Source of the DNA: Brevibacterium moorei
GTDB taxonomy: Bacteria; Actinomycetota; Actinomycetes; Actinomycetales; Brevibacteriaceae
Reading direction: 5' to 3'
Assembly: GCF_024580735.1 (NCBI RefSeq)
Contig: NZ_JANIJX010000001.1
Location: 1-64,000, forward strand
Length of the DNA stretch: 64,000 nucleotides
Positions within the stretch are counted from its first letter, which is position 1, and every line of letters starts with the position of its first letter. The notes under the pieces are model-generated. The model was not told where the DNA came from. It did no database searches and worked only from the letters and a program-made list of their open reading frames with translations. The position numbers were made by a program, and so were the translations under genes. Positions 55,365 through 64,000 of the stretch are shown piece after piece.

Positions 55365-58248
55365 TGATCCGCCCCGCGATCTCGCTCAGTGCCGCCAGGT
55401 ACCGGCCCGTATGCGATTCGGCCACCTGTGCGACCTGCTCCGGTGTCCCGGTGGCCACGACGGTGCCGCCCCCGCGGCCGCCCTCGGGCCCCATGTCGAT
55501 GATGTGGTCCGCGGCGGCGATGACATCGAGGTTGTGTTCGATCACGATCACCGTATTGCCCTTGTCGACCAGCCCCTGCAGGACCAGGAGCAGCTTCCTG
55601 ATGTCCTCGAAGTGTAGACCCGTGGTCGGCTCGTCGAGGACGTAGACCGTCCGCCCGCGAGTGCGCTTCTGCAGTTCGCTGGCCAGTTTGACGCGCTGGG
55701 CCTCGCCGCCGGACAGGGTGGTGGCCGGCTGTCCCAGGCGCACATAGCCCAGGCCCACCTCCACCAGGGTGTTCAGGTGCCTGGCGATGGCAGGTACTGC
55801 GGCGAAGAACTCCGCGGCCTGTTCGATCGGCATATCGAGGACCTCGGCGATCGACTTGTCCTTGAACTTCGCCTCCAGAGTCTCCCTGTTGTACCGGGCG
55901 CCGTGGCAGACCTCGCAGGGGACGTAGACGTCGGGCAGGAAGTTCATCTCGATCTTGATCGTGCCGTCGCCGTGGCAGTTCTCGCACCGGCCGCCCTTGA
56001 CGTTGAAGGAGAACCGGCCGGGTTGGTAACCGCGCACGCGGGCCACCTCGGTTTCGGCGAACAGCCGGCGGATGTGGTCGAACACTCCGGTGTACGTCGC
56101 CGGATTCGACCGCGGGGTGCGTCCGATGGGTGACTGGTCGACGTGGATCACTTTGTCCAGCTGGTCCACCCCGGTGATCCGCTTGTGCCGGCCGGGGACC
56201 TTCTTGGCCCCGTTGAGCCGGTTGGCCAGTTCCGTGTACAGGATGTTGTTGACCAGCGTCGATTTGCCCGAACCGGACACTCCGGTGACGGCGGTGAATA
56301 CGCCCAGTGGGAAGGACACTGTGACGTCCTTGAGGTTGTTCTCCCTGGCCCGCTCCACCGTCACCGTACGCGAGCGGTCGATCGGTCGACGCCGGGCGGG
56401 CACGCCGATGGCGCGGCGACCGGCCAGGTAGTCCCCCGTGATCGACCGGGGCGCGGAGGTCAGGCCGGCGACCGGGCCGGAGTAGATGACCTCGCCGCCG
56501 TGTTCGCCGGCGCCGGGGCCGATGTCGACGATCCAGTCGGCCGCCTCGATCGTCTCCTCGTCGTGTTCGACGACGATGAGCGTATTGCCCAGATCGCGCA
56601 GCTTCAACAGTGTTTCGATGAGCCTGCGGTTGTCCCGCTGGTGCAGGCCGATCGAGGGTTCGTCGAGCACGTAGAGCACGCCGACGAGGCCCGAGCCGAT
56701 CTGGGTGGCCAGCCGGATCCGCTGGGCCTCGCCGCCGGACAGGGTGCCTGCGGTGCGCGCCAGGGTCAGATAGTCCAGTCCCACATCGAGCAGGAACCCC
56801 ATCCTGGCGTTGATCTCCTTCATCACCTGGGCTGCGATCTGCGCATCCCTGGCGTTGAGGTCCAGTCCGGCCAGGAATGCGGCCGCCTGGTCGATCGCGA
56901 GCGCGGAGACCTCGGCGATGGACTTCCCGCCCACTAAGACGCTGAGTGCCTCTGGGCGCAGGCGGGTGCCCGAGCATGCGGCGCAGGGGACTTCGCGCAT
57001 ATACGATTCGTAGCGTTCGCGGGCGTTGTCGGATTCGGTTTCCTGGTGTTTGCGCAGGATGTATTGGAAGACGCCCTCGAAGCCGGTGGAGTAGCTGCGT
57101 TCGCGGCCGAAGCGGTTGCGGTATTTGACGTGGACTTTGTAGTCCTTGCCTTCGAGGATGGCTTTGCGGTGGGAGGGTTTGAGGTCCTTCCACGGGGTGA
57201 CGAGGTCGAAGCCCATGTCGGTGCCCAGGGCGTCGAGCATCCGGTTGAAGTACTGGGAGGTGGTCTTGCCCGATGACCAGGGTGCGATGGCGCCGTCGGC
57301 GATGGCCAGGTCCTCGTCGGGGACGACGAGGGTCTCGTCGACTTGGAGTTTGGTGCCGATGCCGTCGCAGACGGGGCAGGCGCCGAAGGGCGAGTTGAAG
57401 CTGAAGGTGCGCGGTTCGATCGTGTCGAGGGCCAGGGGGTGGTCGTTGGGGCACGAGAGGTGTTCGGAGAAGGTCCTGGTCGTGCCGTCGTCGACGAATT
57501 CGACGTCCATTCGGCCATCTGCGGTGCGCAGCGCGGTTTCCACGGAGTCGGTCAGGCGTTGGCGGATGCCGGGCTTGGCGATAAGGCGGTCGACGACGAC
57601 GGAGATGTCGTGTTTGATCTGTTTGGCGAGTTTGGGCGGGTCGCTCAGGCTGATCTGGTTTCCGTCGACCACGGCGCGGGAGAAGCCGGCGGCCTGCAGG
57701 TGGGAGAAGGTGTCGACGAATTCGCCCTTGCGCTGGCGCACGATTGGGGCGAGGACGAGGAATTTGGTGCGGTCTTCGAGTTCTTCGAGTTGGTCGACGA
57801 TCTGCTGTGGGGTCTGGCTGGTGATCTGTTCGTGGCAGACGGGGCAGTGCGGTACGCCGATGCGGGCCCACAGCAGGCGCAGGAAGTCGTAGACCTCGGT
57901 GATGGTGCCAACGGTCGAGCGCGGGTTGCGCGAGGTCGATTTCTGGTCGATGGAGACTGCCGGGGAGAGTCCTTCGATGAGGTCGACGTCGGGTTTGTCC
58001 ATTTGGCCCAAGAACATGCGGGCGTAGGAGGACAGGGATTCGACGTAGCGGCGCTGGCCTTCGGCGAAGATGGTGTCGAAGGCCAGGGAGGATTTACCGG
58101 AGCCGGACAGGCCGGTGAAGACGACCATGGCGTCGCGGGGCACGCTGATGTCGACATTGCGCAGGTTGTGGGCTCTGGCTCCCTGGACGACGAGTGTGTC
58201 GAGGTGGCTGATGCCCTGGGCGTTCGTGGTGCTGGTTTCTGCGGTCAC
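55354..58248 (-). CDS. uvrA: excinuclease ABC subunit A
   Basis: The damage-sensing ABC ATPase of excision repair (964 residues). Two Walker A motifs ([13 protein letters not shown] and [13 protein letters not shown]), two signature regions ([24 protein letters not shown]) and zinc modules (CPVCHE, and CENCHGDG paired with CEVCHGARY) are complete. The first part of the gene (coordinates above about 56940) uses noticeably more C- and A-ending codons than the rest, making the plus strand G/T-rich there. Confidence 0.97.
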   Translation of the reverse strand: MTAETSTTNAQGISHLDTLVVQGARAHNLRNVDISVPRDAMVVFTGLSGSGKSSLAFDTIFAEGQRRYVESLSSYARMFLGQMDKPDVDLIEGLSPAVSIDQKSTSRNPRSTVGTITEVYDFLRLLWARIGVPHCPVCHEQITSQTPQQIVDQLEELEDRTKFLVLAPIVRQRKGEFVDTFSHLQAAGFSRAVVDGNQISLSDPPKLAKQIKHDISVVVDRLIAKPGIRQRLTDSVETALRTADGRMDVEFVDDGTTRTFSEHLSCPNDHPLALDTIEPRTFSFNSPFGACPVCDGIGTKLQVDETLVVPDEDLAIADGAIAPWSSGKTTSQYFNRMLDALGTDMGFDLVTPWKDLKPSHRKAILEGKDYKVHVKYRNRFGRERSYSTGFEGVFQYILRKHQETESDNARERYESYMREVPCAACSGTRLRPEALSVLVGGKSIAEVSALAIDQAAAFLAGLDLNARDAQIAAQVMKEINARMGFLLDVGLDYLTLARTAGTLSGGEAQRIRLATQIGSGLVGVLYVLDEPSIGLHQRDNRRLIETLLKLRDLGNTLIVVEHDEETIEAADWIVDIGPGAGEHGGEVIYSGPVAGLTSAPRSITGDYLAGRRAIGVPARRRPIDRSRTVTVERARENNLKDVTVSFPLGVFTAVTGVSGSGKSTLVNNILYTELANRLNGAKKVPGRHKRITGVDQLDKVIHVDQSPIGRTPRSNPATYTGVFDHIRRLFAETEVARVRGYQPGRFSFNVKGGRCENCHGDGTIKIEMNFLPDVYVPCEVCHGARYNRETLEAKFKDKSIAEVLDMPIEQAAEFFAAVPAIARHLNTLVEVGLGYVRLGQPATTLSGGEAQRVKLASELQKRTRGRTVYVLDEPTTGLHFEDIRKLLLVLQGLVDKGNTVIVIEHNLDVIAAADHIIDMGPEGGRGGGTVVATGTPEQVAQVAESHTGRYLAALSEIAGRISGS

Positions 58249-58257
58249 GTCTCAACT

Positions 58258-60780
58258 CTATTCCGTGGGTCCGACATGGGTGATGGTGAGGACGGGTTCA
58301 TCGGCTGTATCGGTGGCGTCGAGGTCGACGTCGGCGCTGATGGCCCAGTCGTGGTCGCCGGCGGGGTCGTCGAAGACCTGACGCAGGTGCCAGGTCCGGT
58401 CGTCTTTGCGCAGGTGGAATAGTTCGGGCGAGCGCGCTTGGGGCCCGGTTCCCATGGTGTCGTATTCATCGAAGTAGGGTTCGACGGAGTCCTCCCAGGC
58501 GTGTGTGTCGAAGCCGTTGTCCGCGTCGAGGGCGCCGAGTGCGTCGTAGGCGCCGCGTTCGGCCAGGATGACGCGGTGGAACATCTCGTTGCGCACCAGG
58601 CGGGTCAGCCGGGGTTCGTCTGCGCTGAGCCTGGTGTCGGCCATGTCGAGGGGCAGGGCCTCGGTCTGGGCGCCGGCTGCGCGCAGTTGTTCCCATTCCT
58701 CGACGAGGGAGGAGTCCACCCGGGTGATGGTCTCGCCGAGCCAGTCGACGATGCGTTGGAGGTTTTCGTCGACGTACTCTTCTGGGACGTTTTGGACGAG
58801 GGCTCGGTAGACGTCGGTCAGGTAGCGCAGCAGGCCGCCTTCGACTCGGGCCAGGCCGTAGTAGGAGACGAACTGGGAGAAGTTCATGGCCTGGTCGATC
58901 ATGTCGCGGACCACGGATTTGGGTTCGAGGTTGAGGTCGGCGAGCCAGGGGGCGGATTCGACGTAGGTGGAGAAGGCCTCTTCGAGGATTTCGGCGTTGG
59001 GTTTGGGGTAGTCGAGTTCGTCGAGGATGGCCATGCGTTCGGTGTATTCGACCCCGTCGGCTTTGAGCAGGGCCAGCTCGTCGCGTTTGATCCGGTCGAG
59101 TTGTCCCTTGAGGACGGCGAACTGGACGGGTGTGGTCGCTTCGATGACGCTGAGCACGTCGTAGGCCCATTGGTCGGCGTTTTCCGAGTCGAAGAGTTCG
59201 AGGGCGGCCAGGGCGAAGGGTGACAGGGGCTGGTTGAGGGCGAACTGCGGGCCGAGGTCGGCGTCGGGGCGGAATTCCACGATGCCGTTCTCGGTGGGGT
59301 GGCGGGAGAGCACTCCGGCGTTCAGCAGGGAGCGGCCGATGCCCAGTGCCCGCAGGTACATGTCGAGTTTGGCGGCTTCCGATTCGTGGGTGGAGTCGAT
59401 GAAGTCCTTGACCGTCTGCATACCGGCGTGGGGGCGGGCGAGCAGGTTGACCAGGATGGAGTGGGTCATGCGCATGTGGCTGGTCAGTTCTTCCGGGGTG
59501 CCCCCGACGAGGTTGTCGAAGGTCTCCCTGGACCAGCCGACGAAGCCGGCAGGGGGCTGTTTGTGTTTGACCTTGCGGCGCTTCTTCGGATCGTCGCCGG
59601 CCTTGGCCAGGGCCTTGTTGTTCTCGATCACGTGGGCCGGGGCCTGCGCGACGACGAAGCCCTCGGTGTCGAAGCCCGCGCGGCCGGCGCGGCCGGCGAT
59701 CTGTTGAAATTCGCGCACGCGCAGGCGGCGGGAGCGTCGGCCGTCGAATTTGGTCAGGGCGGTCAGGACGACGGTGCGGATCGGCACGTTGATGCCCACC
59801 CCGAGGGTGTCGGTGCCGGAGATGACGGAGAGTAGGCCCGCGGCGGCGAGGTGTTCGACCAGGCGGCGGTATTTGGGCAGCATGCCGGCGTGGTGGACTC
59901 CGATGCCGTGTGTCAGGAGGCGTTGCAGGGTCTTGCCGAAGCCCTTGGAGAATCCGAAGCCCTTGATCTCGTTCTTGATCCGTTCCTTCTGTTCCTTGCC
60001 TGCAAGGTTGATGCTGGTCAGGGAGCCGGCCAGTTCGGTTGCGGCGTTCTGGGCGAAGGACACGACGTAGACGGGGCCCTGGCCTGCGGAGACGAGCTTC
60101 TGCAGTTCCTCGTGCAGCGGCTCTTCCGAGTATTCGTAGCGCAGGGGCACCGGGCGCTGGGTGCCGGTGACGTAGGCGGTGTCACGGCCGGTCAGTTCTT
60201 CCATGCCGCCGGCGATCTTCGACATATCCCCGAGGGTCGCGCTCATCAGCACGAATTGTGCCTGGGGCAGGGTCAGCAGGGGCGTCTGCCAGGCCCAGCC
60301 GCGCTGGGGGTCGGCGAAGTAGTGGAATTCGTCCATCACGACCAGGCCGACATCGAGCATGCCGCCGGAGCGTAGGGCCTGATTGGCCAGGATCTCCGCG
60401 GTGGCGCAGATGACGGGGGCCTCGGCGTTGACGGAGGTGTCGCCGGTGATCATGCCGACGTTCTCGGCGCCGAGCACTTTTGTCAGGGAGAAGAACTTCT
60501 CGCTGACCAGGGCTTTGATGGGGGCGGTGTAGAAGGCCCTGCGGCCGGTGCACAGGGCGTAGTACAGGGAGGCCAGGGCGACCATCGACTTCCCGGAGCC
60601 GGTGGGGGTGGCGACGATCGTGTTGTCGCCTGCCAGCACATCGAGGATGGCCTCGTCCTGGGCGGGGTAGAGTTCCAGGCCCAGTTCGGTGCAGTAGTCG
60701 GTGAAGGCGTCGTAGACCGAATCGGCGTTCGCGTACTCTTCGGGGATGGGACGCAGACTCGCCACGGGGCACTCTCTCAT
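58258..60780 (-). CDS. Ski2-like DEAD/DEAH helicase with DUF3516 region
   Basis: A superfamily 2 helicase of 840 residues. Motif I is ATPTGSGKS, Ia is TAPIKALVSEK, II is DEFHYFADP, III is LMSATLGD, and VI is QIAGRAGRAGFD. The C-terminal half corresponds to the actinobacterial DUF3516 family (SHMRMTHSILVNLLARP, FSQFVSYYGLARVEGGLLRYL). Its role is unknown, possibly RNA metabolism. It is the second Ski2-like helicase in the window. ATG 60780 is chosen, and GTG 60840 is an alternative that adds 20 unconserved residues overlapping the divergent promoter. It is followed by uvrA after 9 nt. Confidence 0.85.
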   Translation of the reverse strand: MRECPVASLRPIPEEYANADSVYDAFTDYCTELGLELYPAQDEAILDVLAGDNTIVATPTGSGKSMVALASLYYALCTGRRAFYTAPIKALVSEKFFSLTKVLGAENVGMITGDTSVNAEAPVICATAEILANQALRSGGMLDVGLVVMDEFHYFADPQRGWAWQTPLLTLPQAQFVLMSATLGDMSKIAGGMEELTGRDTAYVTGTQRPVPLRYEYSEEPLHEELQKLVSAGQGPVYVVSFAQNAATELAGSLTSINLAGKEQKERIKNEIKGFGFSKGFGKTLQRLLTHGIGVHHAGMLPKYRRLVEHLAAAGLLSVISGTDTLGVGINVPIRTVVLTALTKFDGRRSRRLRVREFQQIAGRAGRAGFDTEGFVVAQAPAHVIENNKALAKAGDDPKKRRKVKHKQPPAGFVGWSRETFDNLVGGTPEELTSHMRMTHSILVNLLARPHAGMQTVKDFIDSTHESEAAKLDMYLRALGIGRSLLNAGVLSRHPTENGIVEFRPDADLGPQFALNQPLSPFALAALELFDSENADQWAYDVLSVIEATTPVQFAVLKGQLDRIKRDELALLKADGVEYTERMAILDELDYPKPNAEILEEAFSTYVESAPWLADLNLEPKSVVRDMIDQAMNFSQFVSYYGLARVEGGLLRYLTDVYRALVQNVPEEYVDENLQRIVDWLGETITRVDSSLVEEWEQLRAAGAQTEALPLDMADTRLSADEPRLTRLVRNEMFHRVILAERGAYDALGALDADNGFDTHAWEDSVEPYFDEYDTMGTGPQARSPELFHLRKDDRTWHLRQVFDDPAGDHDWAISADVDLDATDTADEPVLTITHVGPTE

Positions 60781-60818
60781 TCTTCGCGTGCCGTGCGCTT
60801 CTTCACCGGCTCGCTGGA

Positions 60819-60824
60819 TAGACT
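60819..60824 (+). promoter_or_regulatory. -10 box, leaderless promoter of a short leader frame
   Basis: TAGACT ends 6 nt before ATG 60831. Confidence 0.5.
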
Positions 60825-60830
60825 CTCGGT

Positions 60831-60905
60831 ATGGACTCACGGAACACCGTGTGTCTCTTCTATTATTCCCGATCGAAGGAGGGGCCGTGGCAGTTTTCGC
60901 CGTGA
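60831..60905 (+). CDS. possible leaderless 24-residue leader peptide upstream of the YciI gene
   Basis: ATG 60831 is exactly where a leaderless start is expected after the TAGACT box. The frame encodes MDSRNTVCLFYYSRSKEG followed by PWQFSP and ends 16 nt inside the YciI gene in another frame. The GGAGGGG ribosome binding site of the YciI gene is buried in it. It may be a real leader peptide that controls YciI translation by coupling, or a chance frame. Only the spacing supports it. Confidence 0.4.
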   Translation: MDSRNTVCLFYYSRSKEGPWQFSP

Positions 60906-61180
60906 CCTATGAATACGGACCGGATACCGAGAAGCGGATGGCGAACCGTCCGGCTCATCGGGCCTGGCAGGGTCGACTCAACGAGGCCGGTGTCATCCTG
61001 GCCTCCGGTCCCCTGGCCGATGATGGTGTCCCCGGCGGACTGTTCGTCATGGAGGCCAAGGACCGCGCTGCCGTGGAGGATCTGCTCACGCAGGATCCGT
61101 ACGCCAGCCTGGGCGTGATCGCCACGACCACGATCCGCCAGTGGGAGCCGGTGTTCGGCGGGTTCGCCAACCCCGCCTGA
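60887..61180 (+). CDS. YciI family protein
   Basis: A 97-residue dimeric ferredoxin-like protein of the YciI family: FAVTYEYGPDTEKRMANRPAHR, LNEAGVILASGPLADD, then AVEDLLTQDPYASLGV. The conserved His and Asp of the putative active site are present (RPAHR, GPLADD). Function unknown, with weak links to dienelactone- or nitrotoluene-type chemistry in relatives. The GTG start has GAAGGAGG 6-10 nt upstream. Confidence 0.85.
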   Translation: MAVFAVTYEYGPDTEKRMANRPAHRAWQGRLNEAGVILASGPLADDGVPGGLFVMEAKDRAAVEDLLTQDPYASLGVIATTTIRQWEPVFGGFANPA

Positions 61181-61199
61181 GTCGGACGGAGAGTGCATT

Positions 61200-61231
61200 G
61201 GGGCCGCCCTCGGATCTTCGAGGGCGGCCCC
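61200..61231. terminator. bidirectional terminator hairpin
   Basis: GGGGCCGCCCTCG, a 6-nt loop and the complementary arm CGAGGGCGGCCCC lie between the convergent YciI and terC genes. Confidence 0.7.
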
Positions 61232-61248
61232 AGTGCGTCGCGCGGGGT

Positions 61249-62226
61249 TTACTTGTCGATCGACCCGAACACCACGGTGGTGTGCGTGCGCTTCATCTTG
61301 ATGAGGCTGATGATCGTCGCGATTCCCAGGGCCGCGACGATGAAGCCCAGGGACACCCAGGTGTTGATATCCGGCATCCAGGGGAACCAGGTTTCGTGTC
61401 CGGCGTGGAGGATGAGTTTGACGCCGATGAACGCGAGGATCGCGGCGATCCCGTATTTGAGGTATTCGAGCGCGTCGAGCAGGCCGCCGAGCAGGAAGTA
61501 CAACTGGCGCAGGCCCATCAGGGCGAACAGGTTGGTGCAGAAGACCAGGTACGGGCTCTTCGTGATACCGAAGATCGCGGGGATCGAGTCGAGGGCGAAC
61601 ATGACGTCGGTCGTGCCGATCGCGATGAATACCAGCAGCATCGGGGTGAAGTACTTCTGCCCGTCGATGGTGGTGCGCAGCTTGTTGGCATCGTATTCGT
61701 CGGTCAGGCGGAAGCGCTTCTTCATGAAGCGCACGATGCCGTTGTCATCGGCGTTCTCATCATCTTCCTTCCCGAAGGCCTGTTTGAAGGCCGTGTAGAG
61801 CAGGAACAGGCCGAACAGGTAGAACACTCCGACGAAGGCCTCGATGATCGCAGAGCCCAGCAGGATGAAGGCACCGCGGCAGATCAGCGCGACGATGATG
61901 CCGACCATGAGCACCTCTTGCTGGTACTTCTTCGGCACGGAGAACTTCGACATGAGCAGCACGAAGACGAACAGGTTGTCGATGCTCAGCGAGTACTCGG
62001 TCAGCCAGCCGGCCAGGAATTCACCGCCGTGGGTGGAGTCGCCCAGGGCGAACAACAGTCCGGCGAAGACCAGCGCCAGCACCACGTAGAGGCCGACCCA
62101 CAGGCCGGCCTCCTTCATGCTGGGCACGTGGGGGCGTTTGAGGATGATGAGCAGGTCGACCACGAGGATGAGGACGAGGACCACGAGGGATCCCGTCTCG
62201 AACCACAGGGGTAGCTGGGTGTGCAT
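61249..62226 (-). CDS. terC: TerC family membrane protein (probable manganese exporter)
   Basis: A 325-residue integral membrane protein with about nine helices. Acidic motifs within membrane helices are typical of TerC (EYSLSIDNLFVFVLL and IGTTDVMFALDSIPAIFG). A charged cytosolic loop (KEDDENADDN) separates two halves. Family members export Mn2+ or support metalation of exoenzymes. The yybP-ykoY-type riboswitch candidate in its leader supports Mn2+ as the relevant ion. The gene sits between uvrB and uvrA. Confidence 0.92.
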   Translation of the reverse strand: MHTQLPLWFETGSLVVLVLILVVDLLIILKRPHVPSMKEAGLWVGLYVVLALVFAGLLFALGDSTHGGEFLAGWLTEYSLSIDNLFVFVLLMSKFSVPKKYQQEVLMVGIIVALICRGAFILLGSAIIEAFVGVFYLFGLFLLYTAFKQAFGKEDDENADDNGIVRFMKKRFRLTDEYDANKLRTTIDGQKYFTPMLLVFIAIGTTDVMFALDSIPAIFGITKSPYLVFCTNLFALMGLRQLYFLLGGLLDALEYLKYGIAAILAFIGVKLILHAGHETWFPWMPDINTWVSLGFIVAALGIATIISLIKMKRTHTTVVFGSIDK

Positions 62227-62284
62227 TGGGGCCTTTCGGAGGTTTCTGCGCCGTGTATAGCGTGTGCGTCACGGCCGCGAACAT

Positions 62285-62388
62285 GAAAGTCTCTCCCGCG
62301 CATACTGGATGCGCCCGCGGCCCCGGACCCCGGTATCAACCGGAGGTCGTGATGACGAGACCGCTGTTGCGGGATACTCCCCTTCCTT
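62285..62388 (-). promoter_or_regulatory. yybP-ykoY (Mn2+) riboswitch aptamer upstream of terC
   Basis: Reading the minus strand, the leader begins AAGGAAGGGGAGTA, containing the hallmark GGGGAGUA loop (62382-62375). P1 can form between GAAGG (62385-62381) and CUUUC (62289-62285). A hairpin GCGCAT, CCAGT, ATGCGC precedes the 3' GAGAGACUUUC, mirroring the consensus hairpin before AGACCUUU. About 58 nt remain to the terC ATG for an expression platform. Such riboswitches commonly control Mn2+ exporters. Confidence 0.75.
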
Positions 62389-62396
62389 GCCCGTAT

Positions 62397-62402
62397 ATTC
62401 TA
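62397..62402 (-). promoter_or_regulatory. -10 box of the terC leader transcript
   Basis: Minus-strand TAGAAT ends about 8 nt before the riboswitch P1 region begins, consistent with transcription starting near 62390. Confidence 0.5.
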
Positions 62403-62428
62403 CACGCGCGCAGACCACCTTGAGGTTC

Positions 62429-64000
62429 TCAGATGCCCTCGCGCTGCATCTGCCGCAGCTCCTTCTTCAGATCCGCCAGCTCATCGCGCAGCCGCGCGGC
62501 CAATTCGAACTGCAGTTCGGCCGCCGCATTGTGCATCTGCTCGGTCAGAGAGGCGATGAGCTCGCCCAGGTCCCCCGTCGGAGTTCCCCCGGCCGCCCGC
62601 CCGGCCTTGGCCCGCTGCTCATCGCTGAGCGTCGAGTTGTACCCGCGCTTGCCCTTGCCGTAGTCGAATTCGGTGAGCAGTTCGCGGGTGTCCTCGTCCT
62701 CGCGCTGCAGGCGTTCGGTGATATCGGCGATCTTCTTCACCAGGGGCTGTGGGTCGACGCCGTGGTCGATGTTGTACTGGTTCTGCACCGCCCGCCGGCG
62801 CTCCGTCTCGTCGATCGCCGTGCGCATCGACGGGGTGATCCGGTCGGCGTACATGTGGACCTCGCCGTTGACGTTGCGGGCCGCGCGCCCGATCGTCTGA
62901 ATCAGCGAACGTTCGGAGCGCAGGAAGCCCTCCTTGTCCGCGTCGAGGATCGCCACGAGGGACACCTCGGGCAGGTCCAGGCCCTCGCGCAGCAGGTTGA
63001 TGCCGATGAGGACGTCGAATTCCCCTGCGCGCAGTTCGCTGAGCAGTTCGACGCGGCGCAGGGTGTCGACGTCCGAATGGAGGTACTGCACGCGGATGCC
63101 GTTTTCCAGGAAGTAGTCGGTGAGGTCCTCGGCCATCTTCTTCGTCAGGGTCGTCACCAGTACGCGTTCATTGCGTTCGACCCGGGTGTTGATCTCTCCG
63201 ATCAGGTCGTCGATCTGGCCGCGGGTGGGCTTGACCGTGATCTTGGGGTCGAGCAGTCCGGTCGGGCGGATGATCTGTTCGACGGTACCGCGAGCGCGTT
63301 CGGTTTCGAAGTCCCCTGGGGTGGCGGAGAGGTAGACGGTCTGGCCGACGCGTTCGAGGAACTCGTCGAATTTCAGCGGTCGGTTGTCCATGGCGCTGGG
63401 CAGGCGGAAGCCGTGTTCGACCAGGGTGCGTTTGCGCGACATATCCCCTTCGTACATGCCGCCGATCTGTGGGACGGTGACGTGGGATTCGTCGATGACC
63501 AGGAGGAAGTCCTCGGGGAAGTAGTCGAGCAGGCAGTTCGGGGCGGTGCCGGCGGCACGGCCGTCGATGTGTCTGGAGTAGTTCTCGATACCCGAGGTGA
63601 AACCCATGGAGGCCATCATCTCCAGGTCGTAGGTGGTGCGCATCTTCAGGCGTTGGGCTTCGAGCATCTTGCCCTGTTTCTCCAGTTCGGCCAGGCGTGT
63701 CTGGAGTTCGTCCTCGATATCGCCGATGGCCCTGGCCATCCGCTGTTCGCCGGCGACGTAGTGGCTGGCGGGGAAGATGTGGATGATCTCCTCGGTGCGC
63801 ACGATTTCCCCTGTCAGGGGGTGGAGGGTGTAGAGCGCTTCGATCTCGTCGCCGAAGAATTCGATGCGCAGGGCCAGCTCCTCGTATTGCGGGATGATCT
63901 CCACGGTGTCTCCGCGGACGCGGAAGGTGCCGCGGGTGAAGGCCATGTCGTTGCGGGTGTACTGCATACCGACGAAGCGTTTGAGCAGGTCGTCGCGGTC
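62429..64000 (-). CDS. uvrB: excinuclease ABC subunit B, 5' end outside window
   Basis: The C-terminal 523 residues of UvrB. The frame is open to the window edge, so the gene is cut by the window, not broken. It has [100 protein letters not shown], and the C-terminal UVR motif ([22 protein letters not shown]) that binds UvrC. The P-loop lies beyond the window. Confidence 0.95.
   Translation of the reverse strand, partial: DRDDLLKRFVGMQYTRNDMAFTRGTFRVRGDTVEIIPQYEELALRIEFFGDEIEALYTLHPLTGEIVRTEEIIHIFPASHYVAGEQRMARAIGDIEDELQTRLAELEKQGKMLEAQRLKMRTTYDLEMMASMGFTSGIENYSRHIDGRAAGTAPNCLLDYFPEDFLLVIDESHVTVPQIGGMYEGDMSRKRTLVEHGFRLPSAMDNRPLKFDEFLERVGQTVYLSATPGDFETERARGTVEQIIRPTGLLDPKITVKPTRGQIDDLIGEINTRVERNERVLVTTLTKKMAEDLTDYFLENGIRVQYLHSDVDTLRRVELLSELRAGEFDVLIGINLLREGLDLPEVSLVAILDADKEGFLRSERSLIQTIGRAARNVNGEVHMYADRITPSMRTAIDETERRRAVQNQYNIDHGVDPQPLVKKIADITERLQREDEDTRELLTEFDYGKGKRGYNSTLSDEQRAKAGRAAGGTPTGDLGELIASLTEQMHNAAAELQFELAARLRDELADLKKELRQMQREGI

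Noticed and set aside
55277-57871. Long minus-strand frame overlapping uvrA in another phase
   Set aside because: An Arg/Pro/His-rich translation typical of a frame-shifted high-GC shadow. uvrA in the neighbouring phase is complete.
60781-60840. Upstream extension of the DUF3516 helicase from GTG 60840
   Set aside because: The extra 20 residues are not like family N-termini and would overlap the divergent promoter and leader frame. It is kept only as an alternative start.
62429-64000. uvrB considered as a truncated pseudogene
   Set aside because: The frame is open to the last base of the window and the missing N-terminus simply lies outside.

Overview
This window is a high-GC chromosomal segment from an actinomycete. 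The pupylation-proteasome locus (arc, dop, pup, prcB, prcA, pafA), mycothiol ligase mshC, RNA-polymerase protein RbpA, the WhiA/YvcK/RapZ trio and actinobacteria-restricted families (DUF3090, SCO1664, DUF5703, PafBC) make the phylum secure. The genus is not determinable by eye. There is no sign of prophage, insertion sequence, CRISPR array, tRNA or rRNA. Almost everything is core chromosome.

Layout. 0-12 kb: an actinobacterial housekeeping run (M20 hydrolase, transporter, phosphomutase family, UppP, DUF3090/SCO1664/mshC, PAC2 protein, HAD hydrolase, RecB-like nuclease, site-2 protease). 12.7-25 kb: trmI, the complete Pup-proteasome system, two FKBP-type prolyl isomerases, pafB-pafC and tatA-tatC. 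25-33.6 kb: the HelY helicase, an accessory SecA, a fused FEN plus DnaQ-like exonuclease, a degenerate amidohydrolase and a polyprenol-phosphate mannosyltransferase. 33.7-36.8 kb: rbpA, a small unknown gene and three consecutive RlpA-like wall proteins, two of which have matching upstream elements. A canonical-looking 28-bp dif site lies at 36808-36835. 36.9-41.9 kb: methyltransferase, EEP hydrolase, aminotransferase, L,D-transpeptidase and ctaB. 42-47 kb: tkt-tal-pgi. 47-64 kb on the minus strand: secG, tpiA, pgk, gap, whiA, yvcK, rapZ, uvrC, uvrA, a Ski2-like helicase, terC with a yybP-ykoY (Mn2+) riboswitch candidate, and the 3' part of uvrB.

How it fits together. Dop deamidates Pup (ending GGQ), PafA ligates it to substrates, ARC unfolds them and PrcBA degrades them. 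PafBC, encoded downstream, is a DNA-damage activator in mycobacteria, and the UvrABC genes lie at the other end of the window. tkt, tal, pgi, tpiA, gap and pgk form a central-carbon block. Most operons left of the dif site are on the plus strand and most right of it on the minus strand, as expected if replication forks converge at dif.

Expression. Many genes have a TANNNT -10 box ending 6-7 nt before the start codon, with no room for a leader. This indicates widespread leaderless transcription and decides several starts, including GTG starts for mshC, the HAD gene and the mannosyltransferase. Points most worth checking are the dif site, the nuclease fusion, the RlpA triad and its operator-like element, the terC riboswitch, the ARC C-terminus without the usual GQYL-type tail, and a small leaderless reading frame ahead of the YciI gene.
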